DNA from: JAVKBW01 sp964352715
GTDB taxonomy: Bacteria; Pseudomonadota; Alphaproteobacteria; UBA8366; Aestuariispiraceae
Length of the DNA stretch: 16,876 nucleotides
Assembly (NCBI GenBank): GCA_964352715.1
Contig: CAYGSU010000078.1
Span: 1-16,876 of the forward strand
Direction of reading: 5' to 3'
A model generated the notes under the pieces. That model was not told the origin of the DNA, searched no databases, and saw only the letters and a list, made by a program, of their open reading frames with translations. The position numbers and the translations under genes were made by a program. Positions 5,251 through 12,965 of the stretch are shown piece after piece (positions within the stretch are counted from its first letter, which is position 1; each line of letters opens with the position of its first letter).

Positions 5251-7383
5251 ATGAAACTTTCGCGCCAGATTGTGGCGATGACGGTGTGCGTCCTGCTGAC
5301 TGCAGTTGTTGTGGTTTCGGCGCTTTCCGCCTATGGCGTTTTTGAAGTTTTGCAGGACCGGGCGAAGGCCGAACTTGAACTGATCGGCGAGAACAAGAAA
5401 ACCGGCTTTATCCGATACCATCAGAACCTGCTGAGAGACGTTGAGGCGCTGGCGAATACGGTTCTCGTAACCGAGGCGCTGCTAGAGTTCGACGTCGCCA
5501 GCGCCAGTCTGGATGATGCAGGTCGCTTGGCCTGGAAAAAAACCTATGAAGAGGATGAATTTCTCCTCGCCAGTGAAAAAGAAACAGCTGAGGACACGCC
5601 GACACTGGCCGGATATCGCAGCGTTCACAGCCGTTACCATCGTTCTTTGCTGGAAGTTCAGCAAAGTCAGGATCTGAACGATGTGATTCTGATCAACGCG
5701 GACGGGCTTGTCGTCTACAGCTCTGCCAAGCGGAAAGACTTCGGATCAAGTGTTAACGGTGAGCTTCTGGCTGATTCCGTACCGGCGCAGGCTTTTCGGC
5801 GATTTGTTTCCGCCGGATCAGCCATACGGTCATCGTTTTTCGACTACAAACGATATCATGGGGCATCCGACAGCGTGGTCGGCTTTGTCGCTGCGCCTGT
5901 CCTGGTCAATGACACGCCGCGTGGCGTGCTGCTGTTTCAGCTTCGGGCCGATGCGCTGGACGGGCTGATGGCGCTTCCGCCAGGGCTCTTCGATTCCGGC
6001 GAGATCATTGTTGTCGGTGAGGACTTCATGGTCAGGAACGATACCGCATTTACGCGGGATGCGCCGTTAAACCGCCGTCTCGACATCCCGCCGGTTCGCC
6101 TCGCCCTGTCCGGCAATTCCGGTTTCACGACAACAAAATCGTCGTCCGGATATCATCTTGCCTATGCAACGCCTGTCGATATCGACGGCCAGATTTTCGC
6201 CCTTGTCGTTTCCCAGCCGGTCGAAGCACTGTTGACCCCCTACAGGGATGTGGGGGCCACAGTCGGCATCGGGCTTGCGGCCGCCGTGCTTTTGCTGGTC
6301 TGGGTTTCGGTTGTGGCTGGGCGTCGGTTGGCCTCGCCTGTTGCGCAGATCGCAGCCTGCCAGAAACGGTTGGCCGAAGGGCATACAGGGGTTTCGGCAC
6401 CCGGCTTGTCGTCACCGAAGGAAGTCGCCGACATGGGCGATGCGCTGTATGTCTTTACCAAAAACGCCCGGCAGGTCGAGCGTTATCGGCAGGACGAAGA
6501 GGAAAAGAAGGAACTTTCTGCCGAAGTACATGGCAATCCGGATCGTCTGGAGCAGTTTGAAGAAGTCCTCAACAAGGCGGTCGAAGCGTTCGCGAATACG
6601 ATCCCGCACTTCACCAAACAGAAGACAGATATCGGCAGGACAATCGATGGGCAGGGCGGGCGAACCGGGGCCGCGCGTGACGACGCCAGGCGGGTGATGG
6701 AAGATACCGGTGCGCTGGCGAAATCGACGGAAAGAGTAAATTCCGCGATCAGCGACGTGACCGAAAAAGTCGAGGCTGCGTCCAGCCTGTCCGGTTCGGT
6801 GCAGCGGCAGGCCCTTGATGTTGCAACCAGGCTGACGGACCTCAACAATGCAGGCAATCGGCTGGATATGCTGGCGGATTCAATTTCGCAGATCGCCGGC
6901 CGGACCAACCTTGTATCGCTTAATGCCTCGCTTGAAGCGTCACGCGGTGAAACGAACGGCAACGGCTATGCGGTCATTGCATCCGAAATCAAATCCATCG
7001 CAAGCCAGATCCAGCTTGCGGCAGAGGAGACGAGGAACCGCCATGCCGACATCAGGGAAGACCTTGAGGCCACTCTGGTTGCAGCGCGCATGATCTCGGA
7101 CACGGCCAGCAACGCCAGTGATGCGGTTCGGAGCCTCGAAGGCGCTGTGGCGTTGCAGGCGGTTGCGGCAGGTGACATCGCCCGCACCGCGCGAGCTGTC
7201 GCCAAGAAAATTGAAGTCCTGGTGGACAACATGACCAGCCTGGCCGATGGCGTCGCCGCTACCGAACACGGGGTCCGTGACATAGCTTCAACATCTGACG
7301 CTTTGACCGAAACCGGCACGCATCTGGTCAATGAAGTTTCCAAGATGCTGGCGGAACTGAAATACCCGCAAGGGAAAGACTAA
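5251..7383 (+). CDS. Methyl-accepting chemotaxis-type receptor with altered signalling tip
   Basis: This membrane chemoreceptor has 710 residues when started at ATG 5251. I prefer that start because GGGGAAGGGG lies six bases upstream, whereas ATG 5233 has only AGG directly against it. TM1 is at about 6-30 and TM2 at about 335-356, enclosing a periplasmic domain of about 300 residues. That domain includes a Cache-like strand (DVILINADGLVVYSS) and a second module, so it is probably a double Cache. A HAMP-like segment follows at about 357-405, then a helical signalling domain. The hairpin tip reads IAGRTNLVSLNASLEASRG then NGYAVIASEIKSIA (about 548-584). It is clearly MCP-like but departs from the canonical QTNLLALNAAIEAARAGE-GRGFAVVA. 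No CheR-binding pentapeptide is present at the C-terminus and no che genes are adjacent. The stop overlaps the phaC stop. Confidence 0.88.
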   Translation: MKLSRQIVAMTVCVLLTAVVVVSALSAYGVFEVLQDRAKAELELIGENKKTGFIRYHQNLLRDVEALANTVLVTEALLEFDVASASLDDAGRLAWKKTYEEDEFLLASEKETAEDTPTLAGYRSVHSRYHRSLLEVQQSQDLNDVILINADGLVVYSSAKRKDFGSSVNGELLADSVPAQAFRRFVSAGSAIRSSFFDYKRYHGASDSVVGFVAAPVLVNDTPRGVLLFQLRADALDGLMALPPGLFDSGEIIVVGEDFMVRNDTAFTRDAPLNRRLDIPPVRLALSGNSGFTTTKSSSGYHLAYATPVDIDGQIFALVVSQPVEALLTPYRDVGATVGIGLAAAVLLLVWVSVVAGRRLASPVAQIAACQKRLAEGHTGVSAPGLSSPKEVADMGDALYVFTKNARQVERYRQDEEEKKELSAEVHGNPDRLEQFEEVLNKAVEAFANTIPHFTKQKTDIGRTIDGQGGRTGAARDDARRVMEDTGALAKSTERVNSAISDVTEKVEAASSLSGSVQRQALDVATRLTDLNNAGNRLDMLADSISQIAGRTNLVSLNASLEASRGETNGNGYAVIASEIKSIASQIQLAAEETRNRHADIREDLEATLVAARMISDTASNASDAVRSLEGAVALQAVAAGDIARTARAVAKKIEVLVDNMTSLADGVAATEHGVRDIASTSDALTETGTHLVNEVSKMLAELKYPQGKD

Positions 7384-9209
7384 AGCCGGACCTTGACGTA
7401 GGACCCGGGTGCATCTTCAAGCGGTTCGACCTTGCCACAGCCCAAGGGGCGGGCGTCGATCTTCTTGCCGCTGTATTTCTTCAGCCATTTCATCCAGGTC
7501 GGCCACCACGAACCGGGTGCCTCTTTGGCACTTTCGATCCATTCTTCCGGCGTCGCCGGGTTCTTGGTGTTGGTCCAGTGCGAATACTTGACCTTGTCGG
7601 GCAGTGGCGGGTTAACGACCCCGGCGATGTGGCCGCTTGCGGCCAGCACGAAGGTAACCGGGCCACCGAATGTGTTCACGGCGGCATAGGTGGATTTCCA
7701 CGGGGCGATATGGTCTTCGCGGGTCGACAGCATGAAGGTCGGAACATCGATCTTGCTGAGATCGATCGGCGTACCGCACAATGTGATGCCGCCCGGCTCG
7801 ATGAGCTTGTTTTCCAAATACATCTTGCGCAGGTAGAAGCTGTGCATCGCTGCGGGCATCCGGGTCGAATCGGAATTCCAGTACAGCAGATCGAACGGGA
7901 AGGGATCCTTGCCCAGCAGATAGTTGTTCACCACGAACGACCATATCAGGTCATTGGCGCGCAGCATGTTGAACGTGGTCGCCATTTCCGACCCTTCCAG
8001 ATAGCCGCGTTCGTTCATGCGCTCTTCCAGCGCTTCCAGCTGTTCCTCGTCAATGAAAACCGAAAGCTCTCCGGCTTCCGAAAAATCCAGCATCGTGGTG
8101 AAGTAAGTCACCGACTTGATCTTGTCGATTTTCTTGGACTTCATGTAGGACAGGGTACTGGCCGTCAGCGTTCCGCCGAGGCAGTAGCCGATCATATTGA
8201 TCTTTTCCTCGCCGGTCAGGTCGCACACCGTATCGATGGCGGCGATGGTGCCCTGCAGCATGTAATCCTCGAAGGTTTTATTCGCCAGGCTTGCATCCGG
8301 ATTGACCCAGGAAACCACAAACACCGTAAGGCCCTGATCGGTGGCCCATTTGATGAATGAATTCTTCGCCTTCAGATCGAGAATGTAATACTTGTTGATC
8401 CAGGGCGGAACGATCAGCAAAGGCGTCGAATAGACCTTTTCCGTAGATGGCGTGAACTGCAGCAATTGCATCAGCTCGTTCTGGAAAACAACGGCGCCCG
8501 GCGTGGTCGCGACGTTTCCGCCGACTTCAAACGCATCGGCGTCCGTCATCGAGATTTTGAGCTGCCCCTTGCCCTTCTCTAGGTCATTGAGCAGATTTTC
8601 CAGTCCCTTGACCAGATTTTCACCGCGACTGTCGAGTGTTTCGCGAATGGCGGCCGGATTGGTCATGAGAAAGTTCGACGGCGCCATCGCATCGGCGAAC
8701 TGGCGGGTATAGAAATCGACCTTCTTCGCTGTCTGATCGTCCAGGCCTTCGACGTCGCGCACCGTGCCCTGCATCCATCGGGCGGTCAGCAGATAGGACT
8801 GCTTGATGTAGTCGAAAACAGCATTTTCGGTCCATGCCTCGTCCTGGAACCGTTTGTCGGCGCGGTCCGGCTCGATCATCGGGTTCGAATCCTGCCCCAT
8901 CATCCGTCGGGTGGTCGACGTCCACAAATCCATGTAGTCGCGCCACAAATTGACTTGTGCTTCAACCATAGCCGTCGGGTTGGTCATCATCCGCTGCGTC
9001 ATTTCCATGAAGGCCCGGCTGACATTCATGGCGTCGCCATGGCCGAGGCCGCCGCCTTCATGTTTCTGTGTCTGCATGAAGTCGTTAACCAATTGCTGGC
9101 TTCGCTCGGCGATTCGGGCCATTTGTTGAGACCACTCGACCGGATCCGGCCATTCGGGCGTGTCTTGGCTGCCGTTTTGCGTGCGGGGGTCTTGTTTGCT
9201 ATCGGTCAT
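7380..9209 (-). CDS. phaC: Class I poly(3-hydroxyalkanoate) synthase
   Basis: This 609-residue polymerase joins (R)-3-hydroxyacyl-CoA units into polyhydroxyalkanoate at the granule surface. The alpha/beta-hydrolase catalytic domain carries the lipase-like box GYCLGG with nucleophile C343, the aspartate D499 in TREDHIAPW and the histidine H527 in ASGHIAGVVNPP. The N-terminal domain with PPWINKYYILDL and SWVNPD is typical of class I enzymes, and the length is slightly above the usual 580-600. I set the start at ATG 9209 (MTDSKQDPR). The open frame continues to 9302, but that extension is not family-like, and AAAGAG about 12 bases upstream of 9209 can serve as the ribosome binding site. No phasin, phaR, phaA or phaB gene is adjacent. 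It is divergent from the OmpA-type lipoprotein and convergent with the chemoreceptor. Confidence 0.97.
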   Translation of the reverse strand: MTDSKQDPRTQNGSQDTPEWPDPVEWSQQMARIAERSQQLVNDFMQTQKHEGGGLGHGDAMNVSRAFMEMTQRMMTNPTAMVEAQVNLWRDYMDLWTSTTRRMMGQDSNPMIEPDRADKRFQDEAWTENAVFDYIKQSYLLTARWMQGTVRDVEGLDDQTAKKVDFYTRQFADAMAPSNFLMTNPAAIRETLDSRGENLVKGLENLLNDLEKGKGQLKISMTDADAFEVGGNVATTPGAVVFQNELMQLLQFTPSTEKVYSTPLLIVPPWINKYYILDLKAKNSFIKWATDQGLTVFVVSWVNPDASLANKTFEDYMLQGTIAAIDTVCDLTGEEKINMIGYCLGGTLTASTLSYMKSKKIDKIKSVTYFTTMLDFSEAGELSVFIDEEQLEALEERMNERGYLEGSEMATTFNMLRANDLIWSFVVNNYLLGKDPFPFDLLYWNSDSTRMPAAMHSFYLRKMYLENKLIEPGGITLCGTPIDLSKIDVPTFMLSTREDHIAPWKSTYAAVNTFGGPVTFVLAASGHIAGVVNPPLPDKVKYSHWTNTKNPATPEEWIESAKEAPGSWWPTWMKWLKKYSGKKIDARPLGCGKVEPLEDAPGSYVKVRL

Positions 9210-9264
9210 GGTGATGCATGCTCTTTGACGATATTTATAATGGTGAGTGGCGTTATAGTCATTG

Positions 9265-9300
9265 TGGCGCGAAACGCCAAGCAATGCGGATGTGCATTGC
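9265..9300. promoter_or_regulatory. Adjacent palindromes in the phaC / OmpA-lipoprotein divergent promoter
   Basis: TGGCG (9265-9269) and CGCCA (9275-9279) form a 5-bp inverted repeat. Immediately next is GCAATGC (9281-9287) with GCATTGC (9294-9300), a perfect 7-bp inverted repeat with a 6-base spacer. They sit 56-91 bases upstream of the phaC start and about the same distance from the divergent gene. TGC/GCA-rich palindromes are the kind of site bound by the PHA regulator PhaR in other alphaproteobacteria. Assigning these to PhaR is inference. Confidence 0.4.
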
Positions 9301-9356
9301 AACCGAGCTTGTGAAGATTATGATGCGCCGCTCTAACTTATAGGACCTTGAACCAA

Positions 9357-10511
9357 ATGCCACTACTGCAAAGTCTCGGCCGGGATTCGGCGTCTGAAGG
9401 CTGGCTTCGCCGGCAGGGACGACTGGTTGCTGGTGCGCTGCTGATATCAACCGGTCTGTTGATTGGCGGCTGCGACACGACCAGCGAGATTGTCGATGCG
9501 GTCAATCCCGTCAATCTGTTTGAAGACGATGACGAGGAAGAAACGGCTGTATCGGCGGACGTGCCCGGTGACGATGATGCCTATCCGGCAATCGGGTCCG
9601 TGCCCGATGCGCCGAAAACACCGGAAATCTCGCTGGAAGGGGATATCGTTCGCGAAGGTCTTGTCGCCGACAAGCAGCATGCCCGCTATACCGATCAGGT
9701 GATCCGCCATGCCGACGTGCCGAAGCGCGTGACGCCGGCCGCACAGCAGGCGGATGTTCTGGCGAAGGTGCCGGAAAATCCGCCAGCGGTTAACGTTGAA
9801 GACGGCCAGACACAGGTGCAGCGGTCAACCGCGCCCGAACCGCAGCCTGTAGCGGCCCAATCGCTTCCCGAGGCAGGGCCGGTTGCAGAACAGGCGTCGA
9901 CCGTCGGGCTGACTTCCCGCGACCCCGTCACCGGTATCGCCGATCAGGAAGCTGCGGCGCCTGCGGCAGCGCCGGCGGCTGAACCGCTGGTGCGCCGGCC
10001 TGAACCCGCAGAGCCGGCGCCTGAGCCTGAGCCGATAACTGTCGATTCCGGCGGTGCTACGCAGGCGAACCCGCCGCCGCCTTCGGCCGCACCACTGGCG
10101 CAGCAGCAAGCTGCGACGCAAACCGCCACCGCTTCAGAATCTCGCCCGGCGCCGGGCGAATTGCAGCTTGTCGCAACGATCTATTTCCCGAACGGCGGGG
10201 CGAAGCTGACCGAGAACGACCGCCGGGTCATCGCGCAGGTGTTGGACCTGTTCCGTGCCGGGGCCAGCCGAATCAGGGTCGTTGGCCATGCCAGCAAGGG
10301 CGGTGTGGCCGATCCGGAACGGCAGAATCTTGTGAACTACAAAAGCTCGCTGGACCGTGCGACGTCAGTCGCCCGTGAATTCCTCGTCAACGGGGTGTTG
10401 CAGCAGCAGATCGAAATATCGGCTGTCGGCGCGCAGCAACCGAGGTATTCTGAAGATACGCCGGCGGGGGTAGCCGGTAACCAGCGGGCGGAAATCTTCC
10501 TCAAGTACTGA
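9357..10511 (+). CDS. OmpA-family lipoprotein with acidic and Pro/Ala-rich linker
   Basis: With ATG 9357 this is a 384-residue envelope protein. After a short N-region, a hydrophobic stretch (about 24-38) ends in the lipobox L-I-G-G-C with C39, so it is a predicted lipoprotein. Next come an acidic patch (EDDDEEE, then DDD), and a long Pro/Ala/Glu/Gln-rich, low-complexity linker to about residue 270. The C-terminal OmpA-like peptidoglycan-binding domain includes I-Y-F-P-N-G-G-A-K-L, VVGHAS, the N-x-x-SSLDRA segment and the final NQRAEIFLKY. The likely role is tethering the outer membrane to the cell wall. ATG 9357 is 11 bases from AGGA at 9342-9345; the TTG at 9348 is too close to that site. 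hom follows 19 bases later, suggesting cotranscription. Confidence 0.88.
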   Translation: MPLLQSLGRDSASEGWLRRQGRLVAGALLISTGLLIGGCDTTSEIVDAVNPVNLFEDDDEEETAVSADVPGDDDAYPAIGSVPDAPKTPEISLEGDIVREGLVADKQHARYTDQVIRHADVPKRVTPAAQQADVLAKVPENPPAVNVEDGQTQVQRSTAPEPQPVAAQSLPEAGPVAEQASTVGLTSRDPVTGIADQEAAAPAAAPAAEPLVRRPEPAEPAPEPEPITVDSGGATQANPPPPSAAPLAQQQAATQTATASESRPAPGELQLVATIYFPNGGAKLTENDRRVIAQVLDLFRAGASRIRVVGHASKGGVADPERQNLVNYKSSLDRATSVAREFLVNGVLQQQIEISAVGAQQPRYSEDTPAGVAGNQRAEIFLKY

Positions 10512-10530
10512 TCTTTATAGGATTGAATGA

Positions 10531-11823
10531 ATGAGCAAAGCGTTGCGGATCGGCGTGGCGGGCCTGGGAACGGTCGGTGTCGGGGTTATCAGGCTGTTGC
10601 GCGAACAGGCAAGCCTGCTTGAAGCGCGTGCAGGCGTTGCCCTTGATGTTACTGCCGTTACAGCGCGGGACAAGAACAAGGACCGTGGCATCGATACGAA
10701 TGGCTTCGTCTGGCATGACGATCCGGTCAGTCTCGCCGGCAGCGCCGATATCGACGTTTTCGTCGAACTGATCGGCGGCAGCGAAGGCCCGGCCAAACAG
10801 GCCGTGGAAGCGGCGTTGGCCGCCAGAAAGCCGGTGGTGACCGCCAACAAGGCGCTCGTCGCCCATCACGGTATGGATCTCGCCAGAAAAGCAAGTGAAG
10901 CCGGTGTGGCGCTCGCCTATGAAGCGGCGGTCGCCGGTGGCATTCCGATAATCAAGGCCATTCGCGAAGGGCTGGTCGGCAACCGGGTATCGTCGGTCCA
11001 GGGCATTCTGAACGGCACCTGTAACTACATCCTGACCACGATGCGCGATACCGGGCGCGCCTTTGACGATGTTTTGGACGAGGCTCAGGCTCTTGGATAT
11101 GCGGAAGCCGACCCGAGCTTCGATGTCGACGGGGTCGATGCGGCGCACAAGCTGGCCATTCTCGCCAGCCTCGCATTCGGATCGGAAATCGATTTCGCCT
11201 CTGTTTATATCGAAGGCATCCGCGCGATCGGTCCCGATGATATGGCTTATGCGGAAGAATTCGGCCTGCGGATCAAGCTGCTCGGCATTGCCGAAGACAC
11301 GCCGGATGGCGTCATTCAGCGTGTGCATCCTGTGATGATTCCGGAAACGGCGCCACTGGCGGCCGTTGAAGGCGTCTTCAACGCGGTCGTGACGGAAGGC
11401 GACTTTGTCGGAACGTCGGTTCTCGAAGGCCGCGGAGCGGGCGAGGGGCCGACCGCATCCGCCGTCGTGGCCGATATTGTCGATATCGCCTGTGGCCGGG
11501 CAGGCCACGCATTCGGCGTACCGGTGGACCGGCTGGTCAAGCGGCCGGCGCTGCCGATCGATCGCCATGTCGGCGCCTATTATCTGCGACTGGTTGTCTA
11601 TGATCGCCCCGGCGTCATGGCCGATATCACAGCGGCATTGCGCGACCACGGCGTGTCTCTGGAAAACGTCATCCAGCGCGGGCATGACCCTGAAGCCGCC
11701 GTCACGGTGGTGCTGACCATGCATGAAACCGATGAAGCATCTCTGCTGGCGGCGCTGGACAGGATCGGTGCTCTGGACTCCGTGGTCGAAAAACCGCACA
11801 TGATCCGCATCGAAGGCGCATGA
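10531..11823 (+). CDS. hom: Homoserine dehydrogenase with C-terminal ACT domain
   Basis: This 430-residue cytosolic enzyme reduces aspartate semialdehyde to homoserine with NAD(P)H, the branch point to threonine and methionine. The nucleotide-binding motif is GVAGLGTVGVG (8-18). The TANKAL segment (104-109) and GILNGTCNYI (158-167) are standard. The catalytic region reads DPSFDVDGVDAAHKLAI, with D203 and K207 in the conserved D-A-A-x-K. The C-terminal ACT domain starts near 350 (YYLRLVVYDRPGVMADI), where threonine feedback inhibition is expected. It is monofunctional, with no aspartokinase fused. A TAGGA box precedes ATG 10531. It belongs to the OmpA-hom-(terminator)-glpX-recJ run on the plus strand. 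Confidence 0.97.
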   Translation: MSKALRIGVAGLGTVGVGVIRLLREQASLLEARAGVALDVTAVTARDKNKDRGIDTNGFVWHDDPVSLAGSADIDVFVELIGGSEGPAKQAVEAALAARKPVVTANKALVAHHGMDLARKASEAGVALAYEAAVAGGIPIIKAIREGLVGNRVSSVQGILNGTCNYILTTMRDTGRAFDDVLDEAQALGYAEADPSFDVDGVDAAHKLAILASLAFGSEIDFASVYIEGIRAIGPDDMAYAEEFGLRIKLLGIAEDTPDGVIQRVHPVMIPETAPLAAVEGVFNAVVTEGDFVGTSVLEGRGAGEGPTASAVVADIVDIACGRAGHAFGVPVDRLVKRPALPIDRHVGAYYLRLVVYDRPGVMADITAALRDHGVSLENVIQRGHDPEAAVTVVLTMHETDEASLLAALDRIGALDSVVEKPHMIRIEGA

Positions 11824-11913
11824 GTTTTTGGTGAAACCGGCGGTTCGGTCTTGATCGGGGTCGGTTGATCCGGCAATACCAAGGGATAACAATCAAACCC
11901 GTTCCAAGGTTTG

Positions 11914-11941
11914 CCGCCGATCCATGGTCCCGGCGGTTTTT
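11914..11941 (+). terminator. Terminator or attenuator-like hairpin between hom and glpX
   Basis: CCGCCG at 11914-11919 pairs with CGGCGG at 11931-11936 around an 11-base loop containing CCATGG, and five T follow at 11937-11941. It lies about 90 bases after hom and 22 bases before the glpX start. It could end the hom transcript or reduce read-through into glpX. The large loop makes it weaker than the other terminators here. Confidence 0.6.
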
Positions 11942-11963
11942 GGGGAGCATTCAGGAGAGTATA

Positions 11964-12965
11964 ATGGCAGAAGACAAACCGAAGACGTCCATCTCGTTGG
12001 AGCGTAATCTGGCGCTTGAAGCGGCTCGTGTTACCGAAGCTGCTGCGCTGGCCGCATCCCGATGGCTGGGCAGAGGCGATGAAAAGGCCGCTGACCAGGC
12101 CGCCGTCGATGCCATGCGGACGGCGCTGAACGCTCTGTCCATCGAAGGCACCGTGGTGATCGGCGAAGGTGAGCGCGACGAAGCACCGATGCTTTATATC
12201 GGCGAAAAGGTCGGCGCCGGGAACGGACCGGAAATCGATATCGCGCTGGACCCGCTGGAAGGCACGACGATTACCGCCAAGGGCGGCCCCAATTCACTCG
12301 CCGTCGTGGCGATGGCCGAACATGGCGGCTTTCTGCACGCGCCGGATGTCTACATGGACAAGATTGCCGTTGGTGGCGGGCTGCCCGCCGGTGTGGTCGA
12401 TCTCGACTGGACGCCGATCGAAAATCTCAAGAGCCTCGCTGAAGCGAAGGGAAAGAGGATCGAGGACCTGTTGGTCTGCATCCTTGACCGTCCGCGTCAT
12501 GCTGACCTGATCAAGGCAGTCCGGGATGCCGGCGCCCGCATTCAGTTGATTGGCGACGGCGACGTTTCCGGTGTCATGGCGACATCCGATCCTGAAAGCG
12601 GTATCGACCTGTATATGGGCAGCGGCGGCGCGCCGGAAGGTGTTCTGGCCTGTGCCGCTCTGCGCTGCATCGGCGGCCAGTTCCAGGGCCGGCTGTTATT
12701 CCGCAACGACGATGAACGCGCCCGGGCCGTTCGCACCGGCATCAAGGATTTTGACCGCAAATACGATCTGCATGATCTTGCGAGCGGCAATGTGATGTTC
12801 GCCGCGACCGGCGTTACCGATGGATCGCTGTTGCGGGGCGTTCGTATTTTCGCCGACAGCGCTACCACGCAAACCATCGTCATGCGGTCGAAAACGGGCA
12901 CGGTCAGAAAAATTGAAACCCTGCATGATTTCGGGCGTAAACATTGGGTCGATCCGCGGAACTAG
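11964..12965 (+). CDS. glpX: Class II fructose-1,6-bisphosphatase (GlpX type)
   Basis: This 333-residue cytosolic phosphatase converts fructose 1,6-bisphosphate to fructose 6-phosphate in gluconeogenesis. Members in autotrophs also act on sedoheptulose bisphosphate. The metal- and phosphate-binding motifs of the lithium-sensitive phosphatase superfamily are present: GEGERDEAPML (67-77), DPLEGTT (96-102), and the GDGD and GSGGAPEGVLA segments. The length is typical of GlpX. The start is ATG 11964 with AGGAG at 11953-11957. The frame is open upstream to 11865, but that stretch covers the hairpin at 11914-11941 and is not family-like. The last 22 bases overlap the proposed recJ start. Confidence 0.96.
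   Translation: MAEDKPKTSISLERNLALEAARVTEAAALAASRWLGRGDEKAADQAAVDAMRTALNALSIEGTVVIGEGERDEAPMLYIGEKVGAGNGPEIDIALDPLEGTTITAKGGPNSLAVVAMAEHGGFLHAPDVYMDKIAVGGGLPAGVVDLDWTPIENLKSLAEAKGKRIEDLLVCILDRPRHADLIKAVRDAGARIQLIGDGDVSGVMATSDPESGIDLYMGSGGAPEGVLACAALRCIGGQFQGRLLFRNDDERARAVRTGIKDFDRKYDLHDLASGNVMFAATGVTDGSLLRGVRIFADSATTQTIVMRSKTGTVRKIETLHDFGRKHWVDPRN

Noticed and set aside
7578..8360. 260-codon plus-strand frame inside phaC
   Set aside because: Antisense shadow of the clear PHA synthase. The composition (many His, Gln, Arg) is typical of reverse-frame translation.
9210..9302. N-terminal extension of PhaC to 9302
   Set aside because: The added 31 residues are not PhaC-like and would run through the palindromic promoter region. 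ATG 9209 fits class I length and start.
10501..11892. 463-codon minus-strand frame opposite hom
   Set aside because: Antisense shadow. hom has all its catalytic motifs and the reverse product has no recognisable domain.
11865..11963. N-terminal extension of GlpX to 11865
   Set aside because: It covers the hairpin and T-tract, has no family similarity, and ATG 11964 has a strong ribosome binding site.
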